From the NCBI RefSeq assembly GCF_902497625.1, contig NZ_CABVGX010000017.1, positions 1 to 64,000 on the forward strand: a stretch of DNA of 64,000 bases, written 5' to 3'. Below are positions 1 to 7,980 of this stretch, piece by piece. The position numbers were made by a program, and so were the translations under genes. The DNA comes from Pseudomonas fluorescens (GTDB taxonomy: Bacteria > Pseudomonadota > Gammaproteobacteria > Pseudomonadales > Pseudomonadaceae). Numbering within the stretch: the first letter of the stretch is position 1; each line of letters begins with the position of its first letter. The notes under the pieces are model-generated. The model made no database searches and was not told the origin of the DNA. It saw only the letters and a program-made list of their open reading frames with translations.

Positions 1-336
1 AATCCTTAACAACTTCAACCACTTGCGCTTCCGATCTCTCGTTAGCGGGAGGCGAATTCTACAGCGTTACTCGCTGCTGTCAACACCTCTTTTTCTCCGC
101 TTTCGACCGAGAAGATCGAATCGTTAAAAGAGCCAAACAACACCGCTCTTCCAACTCCTTCCAGGCTTCGATGATCTGAAGCAAGCTCGCCGTCGAAAAC
201 CGCGTAACTCTTTGTTTACCAAGGAGTTTTCCGTTTCGACTGCGCCGGAAGTGGGGCGAATTATAGACTTCCAGAATCTGCCGTCAACACCTATTTTCAC
301 ATTTCTGTCATATAGGTCAGAAAAGCCCTGAAAAGC
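1..336. other. Gene-free stretch with a degenerate direct repeat
   Basis: I see no convincing gene here. Two stretches (about 46-95 and 251-300) resemble each other: each has GCGAATT, a variable middle, then CTGTCAACACCT or CCGTCAACACCT and a pyrimidine-rich run. This is a degenerate direct repeat of about 45 bp of unknown role. The short reading frames across it have no plausible ribosome binding site. Confidence 0.4.
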
Positions 337-366
337 AAAGGCCGAGCCCCAATGGGCTCGGCCTTC
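337..366 (-). terminator. Terminator after mmsA
   Basis: A GC-rich inverted repeat (AAGGCCGAGCCC / GGGCTCGGCCTT, four-base loop) lies just past the mmsA stop codon. Read on the minus strand it is followed by the T-rich run TTTGCTTTTC. It fits a rho-independent terminator of the aminotransferase-mmsA unit. Confidence 0.75.
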
Positions 367-374
367 ATCGCCCA

Positions 375-1868
375 TTACAAGCTAGGGAAGGCGAATTGCG
401 AGGCTTCATGGCTGGCACGCTGCGGCCAGCGTTGGGTAATCGCTTTGCGACGTGTATAGAAGCGTACGCCATCCGGGCCATATGCGTGCAGGTCGCCAAA
501 CAGCGAACGCTTCCAGCCACCAAAGCTGTGATACGCCACTGGCACCGGCAACGGCACGTTAACGCCGACCATGCCAACTTCGATCTCGTCGCAGAACAAC
601 CGCGCCGATTCGCCATCGCGGGTGAAGATGCAGGTGCCGTTGCCGTACTCGTGATCATTGATCAGTTGCATGGCCTCTTCCAGGCTGTTCACCCGGACAA
701 CACAGAGCACCGGCCCGAAGATCTCTTCTTTATAGATACGCATCTCTGGCGTGACGTTGTCGAACAGGCAGCCGCCCAGGAAGAAACCGTCTTCGTTCCC
801 CGCCACGCTCAAGCCACGGCCGTCGACCACTAATGAAGCGCCAGAAGAAACGCCGTCTTCTATATAGCCGCTGACCTTGTCCCGAGCCTGTGCGGATACC
901 AACGGCCCCATGTCCAGACCGCACGATGTGCCGGCACCAATCTTCAGCGCCTTGATTTGCGGCACCAACTTCGCCACCAATGCGTCTGCGACCTGGTCGC
1001 CGACACACACAGCCACCGAGATTGCCATGCAGCGCTCACCGCAAGAACCGTATGCCGCGCCCATCAGTGCGCTGACGGCGTTGTCCAGATCGGCATCCGG
1101 CATCAGTACTGCGTGGTTCTTCGCGCCGCCCAGTGCCTGAACGCGTTTGCCGCGCTTGGTACCTTCGGCGTAGATGTATTCGGCAATCGGCGTCGAGCCG
1201 ACGAAACTCAGCGCTTTGACTTCCGGCGCTTCAATCAAGGCATCGACCGCAGCCTTGTCACCATGGACAACGTTCATCACGCCTTTAGGCAGGCCGGCTT
1301 CCAGCAACAACTGAGCGATCAACAGCGTCGAGCTCGGATCCCGCTCCGACGGTTTCAGGATGAAACAGTTGCCGCAGACGATGGCCAGCGGATACATCCA
1401 CAACGGCACCATCGCCGGGAAGTTGAACGGAGTGATACCAGCCACTACGCCCAATGGCTGGAAGTCCGACCATGCATCAATGTTCGGCCCGACGTTGCGG
1501 CTGTATTCACCTTTGAGAATTTCTGGCGCTGCACAGGCATATTCGACGTTTTCGATGCCGCGTTTCAGTTCACCTGCCGCATCTTCCAGAGTCTTGCCGT
1601 GTTCTTCACTGATCAGTTGCGAGATACGTGCTTCGTTCTGTTCCAGCAATTGCTTGAAGCGGAACATCACCTGAGCACGTTTGGCCGGCGGCGTGTTACG
1701 CCAGGCCGGGAACGCAGCCTTGGCCGCATCAATGGCTTTCTGAATGGTTTCGCGGCTGGCCAATGGCAGTTTGTGGATCGCCTGGCCAGTCGACGGGTTG
1801 AACACGTCGGCGGTGCGACCTTCTTCGGTCACCAGTTCGCCATTGATCAAATGCGGGATAAGGCTCAT
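375..1868 (-). CDS. mmsA: CoA-acylating methylmalonate-semialdehyde dehydrogenase
   Basis: Oxidises (methyl)malonate semialdehyde to propionyl-CoA or acetyl-CoA with NAD and CoA, in valine and beta-alanine catabolism. The protein is an ALDH-superfamily enzyme of usual length (497 aa), with the substrate motif ITPFNFPAMVPLW, the LKPSERDP cofactor region and the catalytic cysteine in GSCGERCMA at roughly residue 280-290. I chose the ATG at 1868 (MSLIPHLING) over one 12 codons upstream because a TGGAGCC ribosome binding site precedes it. It lies 66 bases after the aminotransferase gene on the same strand. Together they convert beta-alanine to acetyl-CoA, the arrangement known as bau genes in P. 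aeruginosa. Confidence 0.95.
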   Translation of the reverse strand: MSLIPHLINGELVTEEGRTADVFNPSTGQAIHKLPLASRETIQKAIDAAKAAFPAWRNTPPAKRAQVMFRFKQLLEQNEARISQLISEEHGKTLEDAAGELKRGIENVEYACAAPEILKGEYSRNVGPNIDAWSDFQPLGVVAGITPFNFPAMVPLWMYPLAIVCGNCFILKPSERDPSSTLLIAQLLLEAGLPKGVMNVVHGDKAAVDALIEAPEVKALSFVGSTPIAEYIYAEGTKRGKRVQALGGAKNHAVLMPDADLDNAVSALMGAAYGSCGERCMAISVAVCVGDQVADALVAKLVPQIKALKIGAGTSCGLDMGPLVSAQARDKVSGYIEDGVSSGASLVVDGRGLSVAGNEDGFFLGGCLFDNVTPEMRIYKEEIFGPVLCVVRVNSLEEAMQLINDHEYGNGTCIFTRDGESARLFCDEIEVGMVGVNVPLPVPVAYHSFGGWKRSLFGDLHAYGPDGVRFYTRRKAITQRWPQRASHEASQFAFPSL

Positions 1869-1934
1869 GCGGGGCTCCAGTAAAGTTGTACAAGCGCCCT
1901 TCACCGGGCGCTCTTATATATAGAGAGGGAAAAA

Positions 1935-3284
1935 TCAGTCGATCTTGTTCAGCACTTCGCCGACCGCATCGAACAGGCGATCAAGGTCTTGCGGCTTGCT
2001 GTTGAAAGTTGGGCCAAACTGCAGAGTGTCGCCGCCGAAACGCACATAGAACCCGGCTTTCCAGAGTGCCATGCCCGCTTCGAAAGGACGCACGATGGCA
2101 TCGCCGTCACGCGGAGCGATCTGGATTGCACCGGCCAGACCATAGTTACGAATGTCGATGATGTTTTTCGAACCTTTCAGACCGTGCAGCGCATTTTCGA
2201 AATGCGGCGCGACTTCGGCCACGCTCTGCACCAGGTTTTCCTTTTGCAGCAAGTCCAGTGCGGCCAAGCCAGCCGCACAGGCTACCGGGTGGGCGGAATA
2301 GGTATAGCCATGCGGGAATTCCACCGCGTATTCAGGCGTCGCCTGGTTCATGAAGGTCTGGTAGATCTCGGAGCTGGCGATCACCGCCCCCATGGGAATC
2401 GCACCGTTGGTGATTTGCTTGGCGATGCACATCAGGTCCGGGGTAACGCCGAAGCTGTCTGCGCCAAACATTGAACCGGTGCGACCAAAGCCGGTGATCA
2501 CTTCGTCGAACACCAACAGAATGTTGTGCTGATCGCAGATCTCACGCAGGCGTTTCAAGTAACCCTGCGGCGGCACCAGCACACCTGCGGAACCGGCCAT
2601 AGGTTCGACGAAAACTGCGGCGATGTTCGACGCGTCATGCAGCTCGATCAGCTTCAGCAACTCGTCTGCCAGAGCGATACCGCCCTCAGTCGGCATACCT
2701 CGCGAATAAGCATTGCTGGCCAGCAGCGTGTGCGGCAGGTGATCGACGTCCATCATCGCCTGACCAAACATTTTGCGGTTGCCGTTTACGCCACCGAGGC
2801 TGGTGCCGGCGATGTTAACCCCGTGGTAGCCACGGGCACGGCCGATCATTTTGGTCTTGGTCGCCTGACCTTTCAGACGCCAGTAGGCGCGGACCATTTT
2901 CACCGCCGTATCAGCGCACTCCGAACCCGAATCAGTGAAGAACACGTGATTGAGATTGCCCGGAGTCAAGTCGGTGATTTTCTCGGCCAGCTGGAACGAC
3001 AGCGGATGGCCGTACTGAAAACCTGGCGAGTAATCGAGGGTGCCCAACTGCCTGGCAACGGCTTCCTGAATTTCCTTGCGAGTATGCCCGGCGCCGCAGG
3101 TCCACAGACCGGACAGCGAATCGTAAACCTGGCGACCCTTGTCGTCCGTCAGCCAACTGCCTTGCGCCGCCACTATCAGTCGCGGGTCGCGCTGGAAATT
3201 ACGATTGGCGGTGTAGGGCATCCAGTGAGCATCGAGCTTTAGCTGGCTGGCCAGGGAAGACGGGGCGTTTTCAGGCAAGTTCAT
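1935..3284 (-). CDS. bauA: Beta-alanine (omega-amino acid):pyruvate aminotransferase
   Basis: A class III PLP-dependent aminotransferase of 449 aa. It transfers the amino group of beta-alanine or other omega-amino acids to pyruvate, giving malonate semialdehyde, the substrate of the next gene. Visible family features: LSGLWTCGAGH near the N-terminus, FTDSGSECADTAVKMVRAY, the acidic DEVITGFGRTG segment and the PLP lysine in CIAKQITNGA near residue 290. Length and motifs match the Pseudomonas enzyme. It is divergent from the LysR gene at 3426, its probable regulator, and cotranscribed with mmsA. Confidence 0.95.
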   Translation of the reverse strand: MNLPENAPSSLASQLKLDAHWMPYTANRNFQRDPRLIVAAQGSWLTDDKGRQVYDSLSGLWTCGAGHTRKEIQEAVARQLGTLDYSPGFQYGHPLSFQLAEKITDLTPGNLNHVFFTDSGSECADTAVKMVRAYWRLKGQATKTKMIGRARGYHGVNIAGTSLGGVNGNRKMFGQAMMDVDHLPHTLLASNAYSRGMPTEGGIALADELLKLIELHDASNIAAVFVEPMAGSAGVLVPPQGYLKRLREICDQHNILLVFDEVITGFGRTGSMFGADSFGVTPDLMCIAKQITNGAIPMGAVIASSEIYQTFMNQATPEYAVEFPHGYTYSAHPVACAAGLAALDLLQKENLVQSVAEVAPHFENALHGLKGSKNIIDIRNYGLAGAIQIAPRDGDAIVRPFEAGMALWKAGFYVRFGGDTLQFGPTFNSKPQDLDRLFDAVGEVLNKID

Positions 3285-3425
3285 GGGACAAACCTCGCAG
3301 AGCAGATAAGCGACGTGGAGATGGAAAGCGTTCTTGCGACTAACTTGCCACGGCGATAAAGTCGGTGAAATCCAACTTTTCTAATGTTCAGTCTGCCCCC
3401 CACTAAACTTACGAGTAATAACAAT
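3285..3425. promoter_or_regulatory. Divergent promoter region, aminotransferase/LysR
   Basis: This 141-base AT-richer gap separates two divergent genes, the usual place for a LysR-type operator. I could not pick one clear T-N11-A palindrome, so no exact site is claimed. Confidence 0.45.
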
Positions 3426-4346
3426 ATGAGCACTCGTCGCCCCGATCCGCTGGCTCAGGTCAGTGACTTTGATATTCGCTTGCTGCGTATATTCCGCAGC
3501 GTTGTGGAATGTGGCGGATTTTCTGCGGCGGAATCCGTGCTCGGCATCGGTCGCTCTGCGATCAGCCAGCAGATGAGCGACCTTGAGCAGCGCCTCGGTT
3601 TGCGTTTATGCCAGCGCGGTCGCGCGGGGTTTTCCCTGACCGAGGAGGGTCGCGAGGTTTACCAGTCCTCGTTGCAACTACTCAGTGCACTGGAAAGTTT
3701 CCGCACTGAGGTCAATGGCTTGCATCAGCATCTGCGGGGCGAATTGACCATCGGTCTGACCGATAATCTGGTCACCCTCCCCCACATGCGCATCACTCAC
3801 GCCTTGGCGCAATTGAAGGAGCGTGGGCCTGACGTGCAAATCCAGATCCGCATGATCGCCCCCAACGAAGTCGAACAAGGTGTGCTCGACGGTCGCTTGC
3901 ACGTAGGTGTTGTTCCGCAAGCCAGTGCGCTGTCCGGCCTGGAGTATCAGCCGCTGTACAGTGAGCGTTCGCTGTTGTACTGCGCGGTGGGTCATCCGTT
4001 GTTTTATGTCGATGACAAACAACTGAGTGACGAGCGCCTCGATAGTCAGGACGCGATTGCGCCGACCTTTCGCTTGCCGGCGGAAATTCAGGCGCATTAT
4101 CAAGCGCTGAACTGCACCGCCAGTGCGTCCGATCGCGAGGGCATGGCGTTTCTCATTCTGACCGGGCGCTACATCGGTTATCTGCCGGATCACTATGCAA
4201 GCCTCTGGGTCCAGCAAGGGCGCTTGCGGGCGCTGAAACCCGGCGGCCGTTTTTATGACCTGAGCCTCGCATCGGTCACGCGCAAGGGCCGTCGCGCGCA
4301 CCTGGTGCTGGAAAGCTTTCTGGAGAGTCTCGCCGCCACCCGCTGA
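3426..4346 (+). CDS. LysR-family regulator of the beta-alanine genes
   Basis: A 306-aa LysR-type transcription factor. The N-terminal winged helix (FDIRLLRIFRSVVECGGFSA, then SAISQQMSDLEQRLG) is followed by the LysR substrate-binding fold. The ATG at 3426 (MSTRRPDP) is preferred over one 14 codons upstream because it matches the usual LysR start just before the HTH. It is divergent from the aminotransferase-mmsA pair and probably responds to beta-alanine or a related catabolite; the ligand is inferred from position only. Confidence 0.88.
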   Translation: MSTRRPDPLAQVSDFDIRLLRIFRSVVECGGFSAAESVLGIGRSAISQQMSDLEQRLGLRLCQRGRAGFSLTEEGREVYQSSLQLLSALESFRTEVNGLHQHLRGELTIGLTDNLVTLPHMRITHALAQLKERGPDVQIQIRMIAPNEVEQGVLDGRLHVGVVPQASALSGLEYQPLYSERSLLYCAVGHPLFYVDDKQLSDERLDSQDAIAPTFRLPAEIQAHYQALNCTASASDREGMAFLILTGRYIGYLPDHYASLWVQQGRLRALKPGGRFYDLSLASVTRKGRRAHLVLESFLESLAATR

Positions 4347-4359
4347 TACAGCGAAACCT

Positions 4360-4386
4360 GCAGGAGCAAGCTCTGCTCCCACAAGT
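4360..4386. repeat. REP-like palindrome
   Basis: The intergenic palindrome GGAGCAAGCTCTGCTCC is followed by CACAAG. This is the common Pseudomonas REP form, placed between the LysR and TetR genes. Confidence 0.6.
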
Positions 4387-4465
4387 CTCACGCGGCACTT
4401 GTCTCAAACCCGTTCGTGCGCTATCAACCTTAAGGCCGCACCCACTCATCTGTCCGGAAGTGCCT

Positions 4466-5116
4466 ATGACCTTTGAAGTCCCAGCCCATGGCGGCAAACC
4501 TGCCAGCCGCATTCGTCAGAAGAACGAAGAGGCCATCATCAAAGCCGCCGAAGACGAGTTCGCCCGTCACGGGTACAAAGGCACGAGCATGAACACCATT
4601 GCGCTGAATGCCGGGTTGCCCAAGGCGAATCTGCATTACTACTTCACCAACAAGCTTGGGCTGTATGTGGCCGTGTTGAGCAACATCATCGAGTTGTGGG
4701 ACAGCACCTTCAATACCTTGACGGCCGAGGACGATCCAGCAGAGGCATTGACGCGTTATATCCGCGCCAAGATGGAATTCTCCCGGCGCCAGCCACAAGC
4801 CTCGCGGATTTTTGCGATGGAGGTGATCAGCGGTGGGGAGTGTCTGACTGAATATTTCAATCAGGATTACCGGGCGTGGTTCCAGGGTCGGGCGGGTGTG
4901 TTTCAAGCCTGGATCGACGCTGGCAAAATGGACCCGGTCGACCCGGTGCACCTGATTTTTCTGCTGTGGGGCAGCACTCAGCATTACGCCGACTTCGCCA
5001 CGCAGATCTGCCGGGTTACCGGTCGTAGCAAGTTGACCAAGCAAGACATGGCAGATGCAGGCGACAATCTGATCCGCATCATTCTCAAAGGCTGCGGCCT
5101 GACGTCAACTCAATAA
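4466..5116 (+). CDS. TetR-family regulator, RutR-like
   Basis: A 216-aa TetR/AcrR regulator. The HTH lies at the N-terminus (AAEDEFARHGYKGTSMNTIA, then GLPKANLHYYFTNK), followed by a helical ligand domain with the PQASRIFAMEVISGG segment typical of RutR/YcdC-type members. A GGAAG site lies 5 bases before the ATG at 4466. The YigZ-family gene follows after 7 bases, so they are probably cotranscribed. RutR-type regulators sense pyrimidines or purine products; the ligand here is unknown. Confidence 0.85.
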   Translation: MTFEVPAHGGKPASRIRQKNEEAIIKAAEDEFARHGYKGTSMNTIALNAGLPKANLHYYFTNKLGLYVAVLSNIIELWDSTFNTLTAEDDPAEALTRYIRAKMEFSRRQPQASRIFAMEVISGGECLTEYFNQDYRAWFQGRAGVFQAWIDAGKMDPVDPVHLIFLLWGSTQHYADFATQICRVTGRSKLTKQDMADAGDNLIRIILKGCGLTSTQ

Positions 5117-5123
5117 GAGACTT

Positions 5124-5705
5124 ATGCCTTTTACCCTCAGCGGTTTCAGCGAATTGCGCGAAGAGATTCGCAAAAGCCGCTTCATCACCTTTGCGGCTCC
5201 CATTGGCAGTGCCGCTGAAGCCCAAACGTTCATCGAGCAGCACAGTGATTTGAATGCCACGCACAACTGCTGGGCGTGGAAGTTCGGCGATCAGTACCGC
5301 AGTACCGATGATGGCGAACCGGGTGGGACCGCCGGGCGGCCGATCCTGGCGGCAATCGATGCGCAGGATTGCGATCAGGTAGCGGTGTTGGTGATCCGTT
5401 GGTACGGCGGCATTCAGCTGGGCACCGGCGGACTTGCCCGGGCATATGGCGGCGGCGCGAACAAGTGCCTGCAGGCGGCGGCGAAAGTCGAGTTGATCAA
5501 CCGCGTGCCGGTAAGTTGCTCCTGTAGCTTCGCTGAACTGACGCTGTTGAAAATCCGTCTCGCAGAGCTGGGCGGATTGGTGGTGGATGAAACTTTCACT
5601 GCCAATGGCGTCGAACTGCAACTGGCTATCGGTGAAGCGCAGATCGAGACCCTGCAAAACCAACTGGCAGACCTGAGCCGGGGGCGGATTTTGTTGCGGC
5701 GTTAG
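5124..5705 (+). CDS. YigZ/IMPACT (UPF0029) family protein
   Basis: A 193-aa protein of the YigZ/IMPACT family. The conserved block runs from HNCWAWKFG through the TDDGEPGGTAGRPI motif to VIRWYGGIQLGTGGLARAY, followed by a smaller C-terminal ferredoxin-like domain (about residues 130-190). The biochemical role of bacterial YigZ is not firmly set; an RNA- or ribosome-linked role is suggested from the eukaryotic relative. It is 7 bases after the TetR gene in an apparent two-gene unit. Confidence 0.88.
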   Translation: MPFTLSGFSELREEIRKSRFITFAAPIGSAAEAQTFIEQHSDLNATHNCWAWKFGDQYRSTDDGEPGGTAGRPILAAIDAQDCDQVAVLVIRWYGGIQLGTGGLARAYGGGANKCLQAAAKVELINRVPVSCSCSFAELTLLKIRLAELGGLVVDETFTANGVELQLAIGEAQIETLQNQLADLSRGRILLRR

Positions 5706-6173
5706 ACGTCCAGGATATCGCGACGTTTGGCAGCTCCTGGGAGCTAGCAGGGTGCACGCGCCGGATGGAATCACGCACTTGCCCACACCTACTGTGCACC
5801 CGACTGTGGATAACCTGAGCACATCCGGCTGTAACCCTTCTGTCATGCGGCTTTGCGGGCTTTGATCATTATTTGTTCAAAACGCCTGCTCTCTCGCTAA
5901 ATTCACAATAAAACAAACAGTTAGACGCGTTTAGCACCTTTGGAACAAAGACCAGGGTTGCTTATGCCCTTCACTCCGGCTTGCGCACAAATACTGTGGA
6001 ACAATCTGTGGATAACCCGTTTATCACTGCACCGGAAGTATGTCCGGCATAGGCTGCGCAGATCTGATCGTTTTTTGATCAAAGGGAGGTGAGCAAAATC
6101 AGGCGGGGCGCGTTTGAATCGCCCCATTGAGTCTTGATCACCACCCAAGCACTGCGTTGTCAAAAAGCTCAGC
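5706..6173. other. Gene-free 468-base gap with AT-rich segment
   Basis: No credible gene. It contains an AT-rich stretch (about 5863-5920), several GATC sites, and the DnaA-box-like sequences described separately. The reading frames here lack ribosome binding sites and codon bias. Confidence 0.5.
5805..6015 (+). promoter_or_regulatory. Cluster of DnaA-box-like sites
   Basis: Two perfect consensus DnaA boxes TGTGGATAA (5805-5813 and 6007-6015) and a near-match TGTGGAACA (5995-6003) share the same orientation and flank an AT-rich segment. No dnaA, rpmH or dnaN gene is nearby, so this is not the usual oriC setting. It could titrate DnaA or be an ectopic origin-like sequence; function is inferred only. 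Confidence 0.45.
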
Positions 6174-6611
6174 TCAGCCCGGTGGAATGTGGAGCGGGCT
6201 TGCCCGCGCAGGCATCCGCACTGGCAACGCCTGAGCCACGCCCCAGGCCAATTCAAAAAACAGGAAAATCACCAGCAGCGAACTGGCGCCATGCAGCAAG
6301 GCGTACAACTGCCACGCAGCAAACAGGAACCGCGCCACCGCGTCATATCGCCCATAAACCTCCTGTGGGTTACGTATGCGCAGCACTGCCCACACACAAA
6401 CAACCGAGCCCAACAGATTCGCCATCAACATGTGCATGGGTTCGAACGGCGGCAGCGCTCCAGGCAAGTCGAAGGTCTGGCTGGCTTGTGTCAGCACGCC
6501 ATGCAACGCTGCAAAACTCCACGGCGTGACAAAGGCTGCAGTGACGATCAAGTCATACCAGGCGCTGCCGCGCACCAAACGACGATATTGCAGTGAGGTC
6601 CACATCAGCAT
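6174..6611 (-). CDS. Small membrane protein, divergent from a MerR regulator
   Basis: A 145-aa integral membrane protein with about four hydrophobic segments (AAFVTPWSFAALHGVL, LMANLLGSVVCVWAVL, RFLFAAWQLYALLHGA, SLLVIFLFFELAWGV). The ATG at 6611 (MLMWTSLQYR) has a GGAG site 4 bases upstream; a longer frame would run through the MerR operator. The final codons are formed by a REP palindrome (6194-6207), so the C-terminus may be a recent extension. A MerR-type promoter drives it. No specific function recognised. Confidence 0.7.
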   Translation of the reverse strand: MLMWTSLQYRRLVRGSAWYDLIVTAAFVTPWSFAALHGVLTQASQTFDLPGALPPFEPMHMLMANLLGSVVCVWAVLRIRNPQEVYGRYDAVARFLFAAWQLYALLHGASSLLVIFLFFELAWGVAQALPVRMPARASPLHIPPG

Positions 6612-6645
6612 TGCTCCAGAAATTCGAGGAGCAACAAGGCTAAAG

Positions 6646-6667
6646 CCTGGAGTATGCTCCAGGGTCA
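6646..6667 (-). promoter_or_regulatory. MerR-type operator/promoter
   Basis: The dyad CCTGGAG-TATG-CTCCAGG lies in a minus-strand promoter with -35 TTGACC, a 19-base spacer and a -10-like TTAGCC. Overlong 19-base spacing with a central dyad is the hallmark of MerR-activated promoters. It faces the membrane-protein gene, and the MerR gene lies just to the right. Confidence 0.75.
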
Positions 6668-6687
6668 AGCCCTCTTCCGAGACCAAC

Positions 6688-7038
6688 ATGCGCATCGGTG
6701 AATTAGCCCAGGCCAGCGCCGTCTCCCGCGACACATTGCGCTTTTACGAGCAGCGCGGACTGATTGCGGCGCAACGCAGCGCCAACGGTTATCGCGATTA
6801 TCCGGACGAGATGGTGCAACTGGTGCAGTACATCAAGACCGCGCAACGCCTGGGTTTTACCCTCGGTGAAATCGGCAACAGCGTCGCCGCGATCTGGCAG
6901 TCGCCCACCCCCGATAGCGCTGTCACGCAATTGCTGCAAGACAAACTCAAACTGATCGAAAACCGCATGGATGAACTGGGTGCCTTGCGCAGCGAACTGC
7001 AACATCGGCTCGGTCAGCGTTGTCCATTAAATCCGTGA
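6688..7038 (+). CDS. MerR-family regulator
   Basis: A 116-aa MerR regulator with the N-terminal HTH MRIGELAQASAVSRDTLRFY followed by EQRGLIAAQRSANGYRDY, a central dimer helix and a short C-terminus without metal-binding cysteine pairs. This fits the small-molecule or stress branch of the family rather than metal sensors. The ATG at 6688 is chosen because the HTH begins there. It sits between a divergent membrane gene carrying a MerR promoter and a downstream SDR gene 25 bases away. Confidence 0.88.
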   Translation: MRIGELAQASAVSRDTLRFYEQRGLIAAQRSANGYRDYPDEMVQLVQYIKTAQRLGFTLGEIGNSVAAIWQSPTPDSAVTQLLQDKLKLIENRMDELGALRSELQHRLGQRCPLNP

Positions 7039-7063
7039 TTCTCATTTATCAAGGAAGCCACTC

Positions 7064-7750
7064 ATGTCTACGGCAAAAACCGCACTCATCATCGGCGCCT
7101 CGCGGGGCCTGGGCCTCGGGCTGGTGAAAACCCTGCTGGCCGATGGCTGGCAAGTTACCGCCACCGTGCGCAATCCGCAAAATGCCGATGCCTTGCAGGC
7201 GCTGGGCAATGTGCGCGTCGAAAAACTCGACATGGACGATCAGCAGGCAGTCATCGCTTTGAGCGAACAGCTCAAGGGGGAAGTGTTTGATTTATTGTTC
7301 GTGAATGCCGGGGTCAAGGGGCCGGATATTCAGACGCCGGGGGGCGCGACGCTGGCCGAAGTCGGTCAGTTGTTTTTCACCAATGCCGTGGCGCCGATCA
7401 ACCTGGCTCAACGCTTTGTCGGGCAGATCCGTCCGCAGACCGGCGTGCTGGCTTTCATGAGTTCGGTGCTTGGCAGCGTGACCATGCCGGATGCGCCGGA
7501 AATGGCTTTATACAAGGCAAGCAAGGCGGCTTTGAATTCGATGACCAACAGTTTCGTGACGCAATTGGGTGAGCAGAAATTGACCGTGCTGTCGCTGCAT
7601 CCGGGCTGGGTGAAAACCGACATGGGCGGTGACGGTGCGGACATTGACGTGGAGACCAGCACGCGCGGCCTGGTGGATCAGGTGAATGCCTACAGCGGCA
7701 AGGGTGGGCATCAATTTGTGAACTACAAGGGTGAAACGATTCCCTGGTAA
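7064..7750 (+). CDS. Short-chain dehydrogenase/reductase (C-factor-like)
   Basis: A 228-aa classical SDR. The NAD(P)-binding motif TALIIGASRGLGLGLV is at the N-terminus, LFVNAGVKGP is the NAG region, and the catalytic serine and YKASK motif are in FMSSVLGSV and MALYKASKAALN. An AAGGAAG site precedes the ATG. It lies 25 bases after the merR gene and may share its transcript. The substrate cannot be read from sequence. Confidence 0.88.
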   Translation: MSTAKTALIIGASRGLGLGLVKTLLADGWQVTATVRNPQNADALQALGNVRVEKLDMDDQQAVIALSEQLKGEVFDLLFVNAGVKGPDIQTPGGATLAEVGQLFFTNAVAPINLAQRFVGQIRPQTGVLAFMSSVLGSVTMPDAPEMALYKASKAALNSMTNSFVTQLGEQKLTVLSLHPGWVKTDMGGDGADIDVETSTRGLVDQVNAYSGKGGHQFVNYKGETIPW

Positions 7751-7765
7751 CCGCACATTTGTAGA

Positions 7766-7823
7766 AGCCGCCTTGCTGGCGATACGGCCATGCCGAGCAG
7801 ATGCCATCGCCAGCAATCCGGCT
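7766..7823. repeat. REP doublet (REPIN-like)
   Basis: Two inverted REP-like arms (7766-7783 and 7806-7823), matching at 16 of 18 positions, enclose a 22-base spacer. They lie in the 230-base gap between the SDR and deaminase genes; nothing else is seen in that gap. Confidence 0.7.
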
Positions 7824-7980
7824 CATACAGGATGTTGATCGTCTGGTCGGGCCGGGCTTGCCGACGGAGCAGTTTTGTCTGAAACTGCGCACCTCGTCCA
7901 TCGCGGCGACCCTGGATCAGCAGACAGGGTAATCACTGAGCTGGCTAACCTGAACCCAACTTTCAGAGGAGCCGGCCAAC

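Noticed and set aside
124..375. 83-codon minus-strand frame at the left edge
   Set aside because: It runs through the mmsA terminator and the degenerate repeat; no ribosome binding site.
957..1883. 308-codon open frame on the plus strand
   Set aside because: It lies fully opposite mmsA, is His/Arg/Gln-rich as expected of antisense shadows in GC-rich DNA, and has no ribosome binding site.
2526..3242. 238-codon plus-strand frame opposite the aminotransferase gene
   Set aside because: Shadow frame of a well-supported gene; no domain and no start signal.
5805..6015. The chromosomal oriC
   Set aside because: DnaA boxes are present but dnaA, rpmH, dnaN and gyrB, which accompany Pseudomonas oriC, are not nearby.
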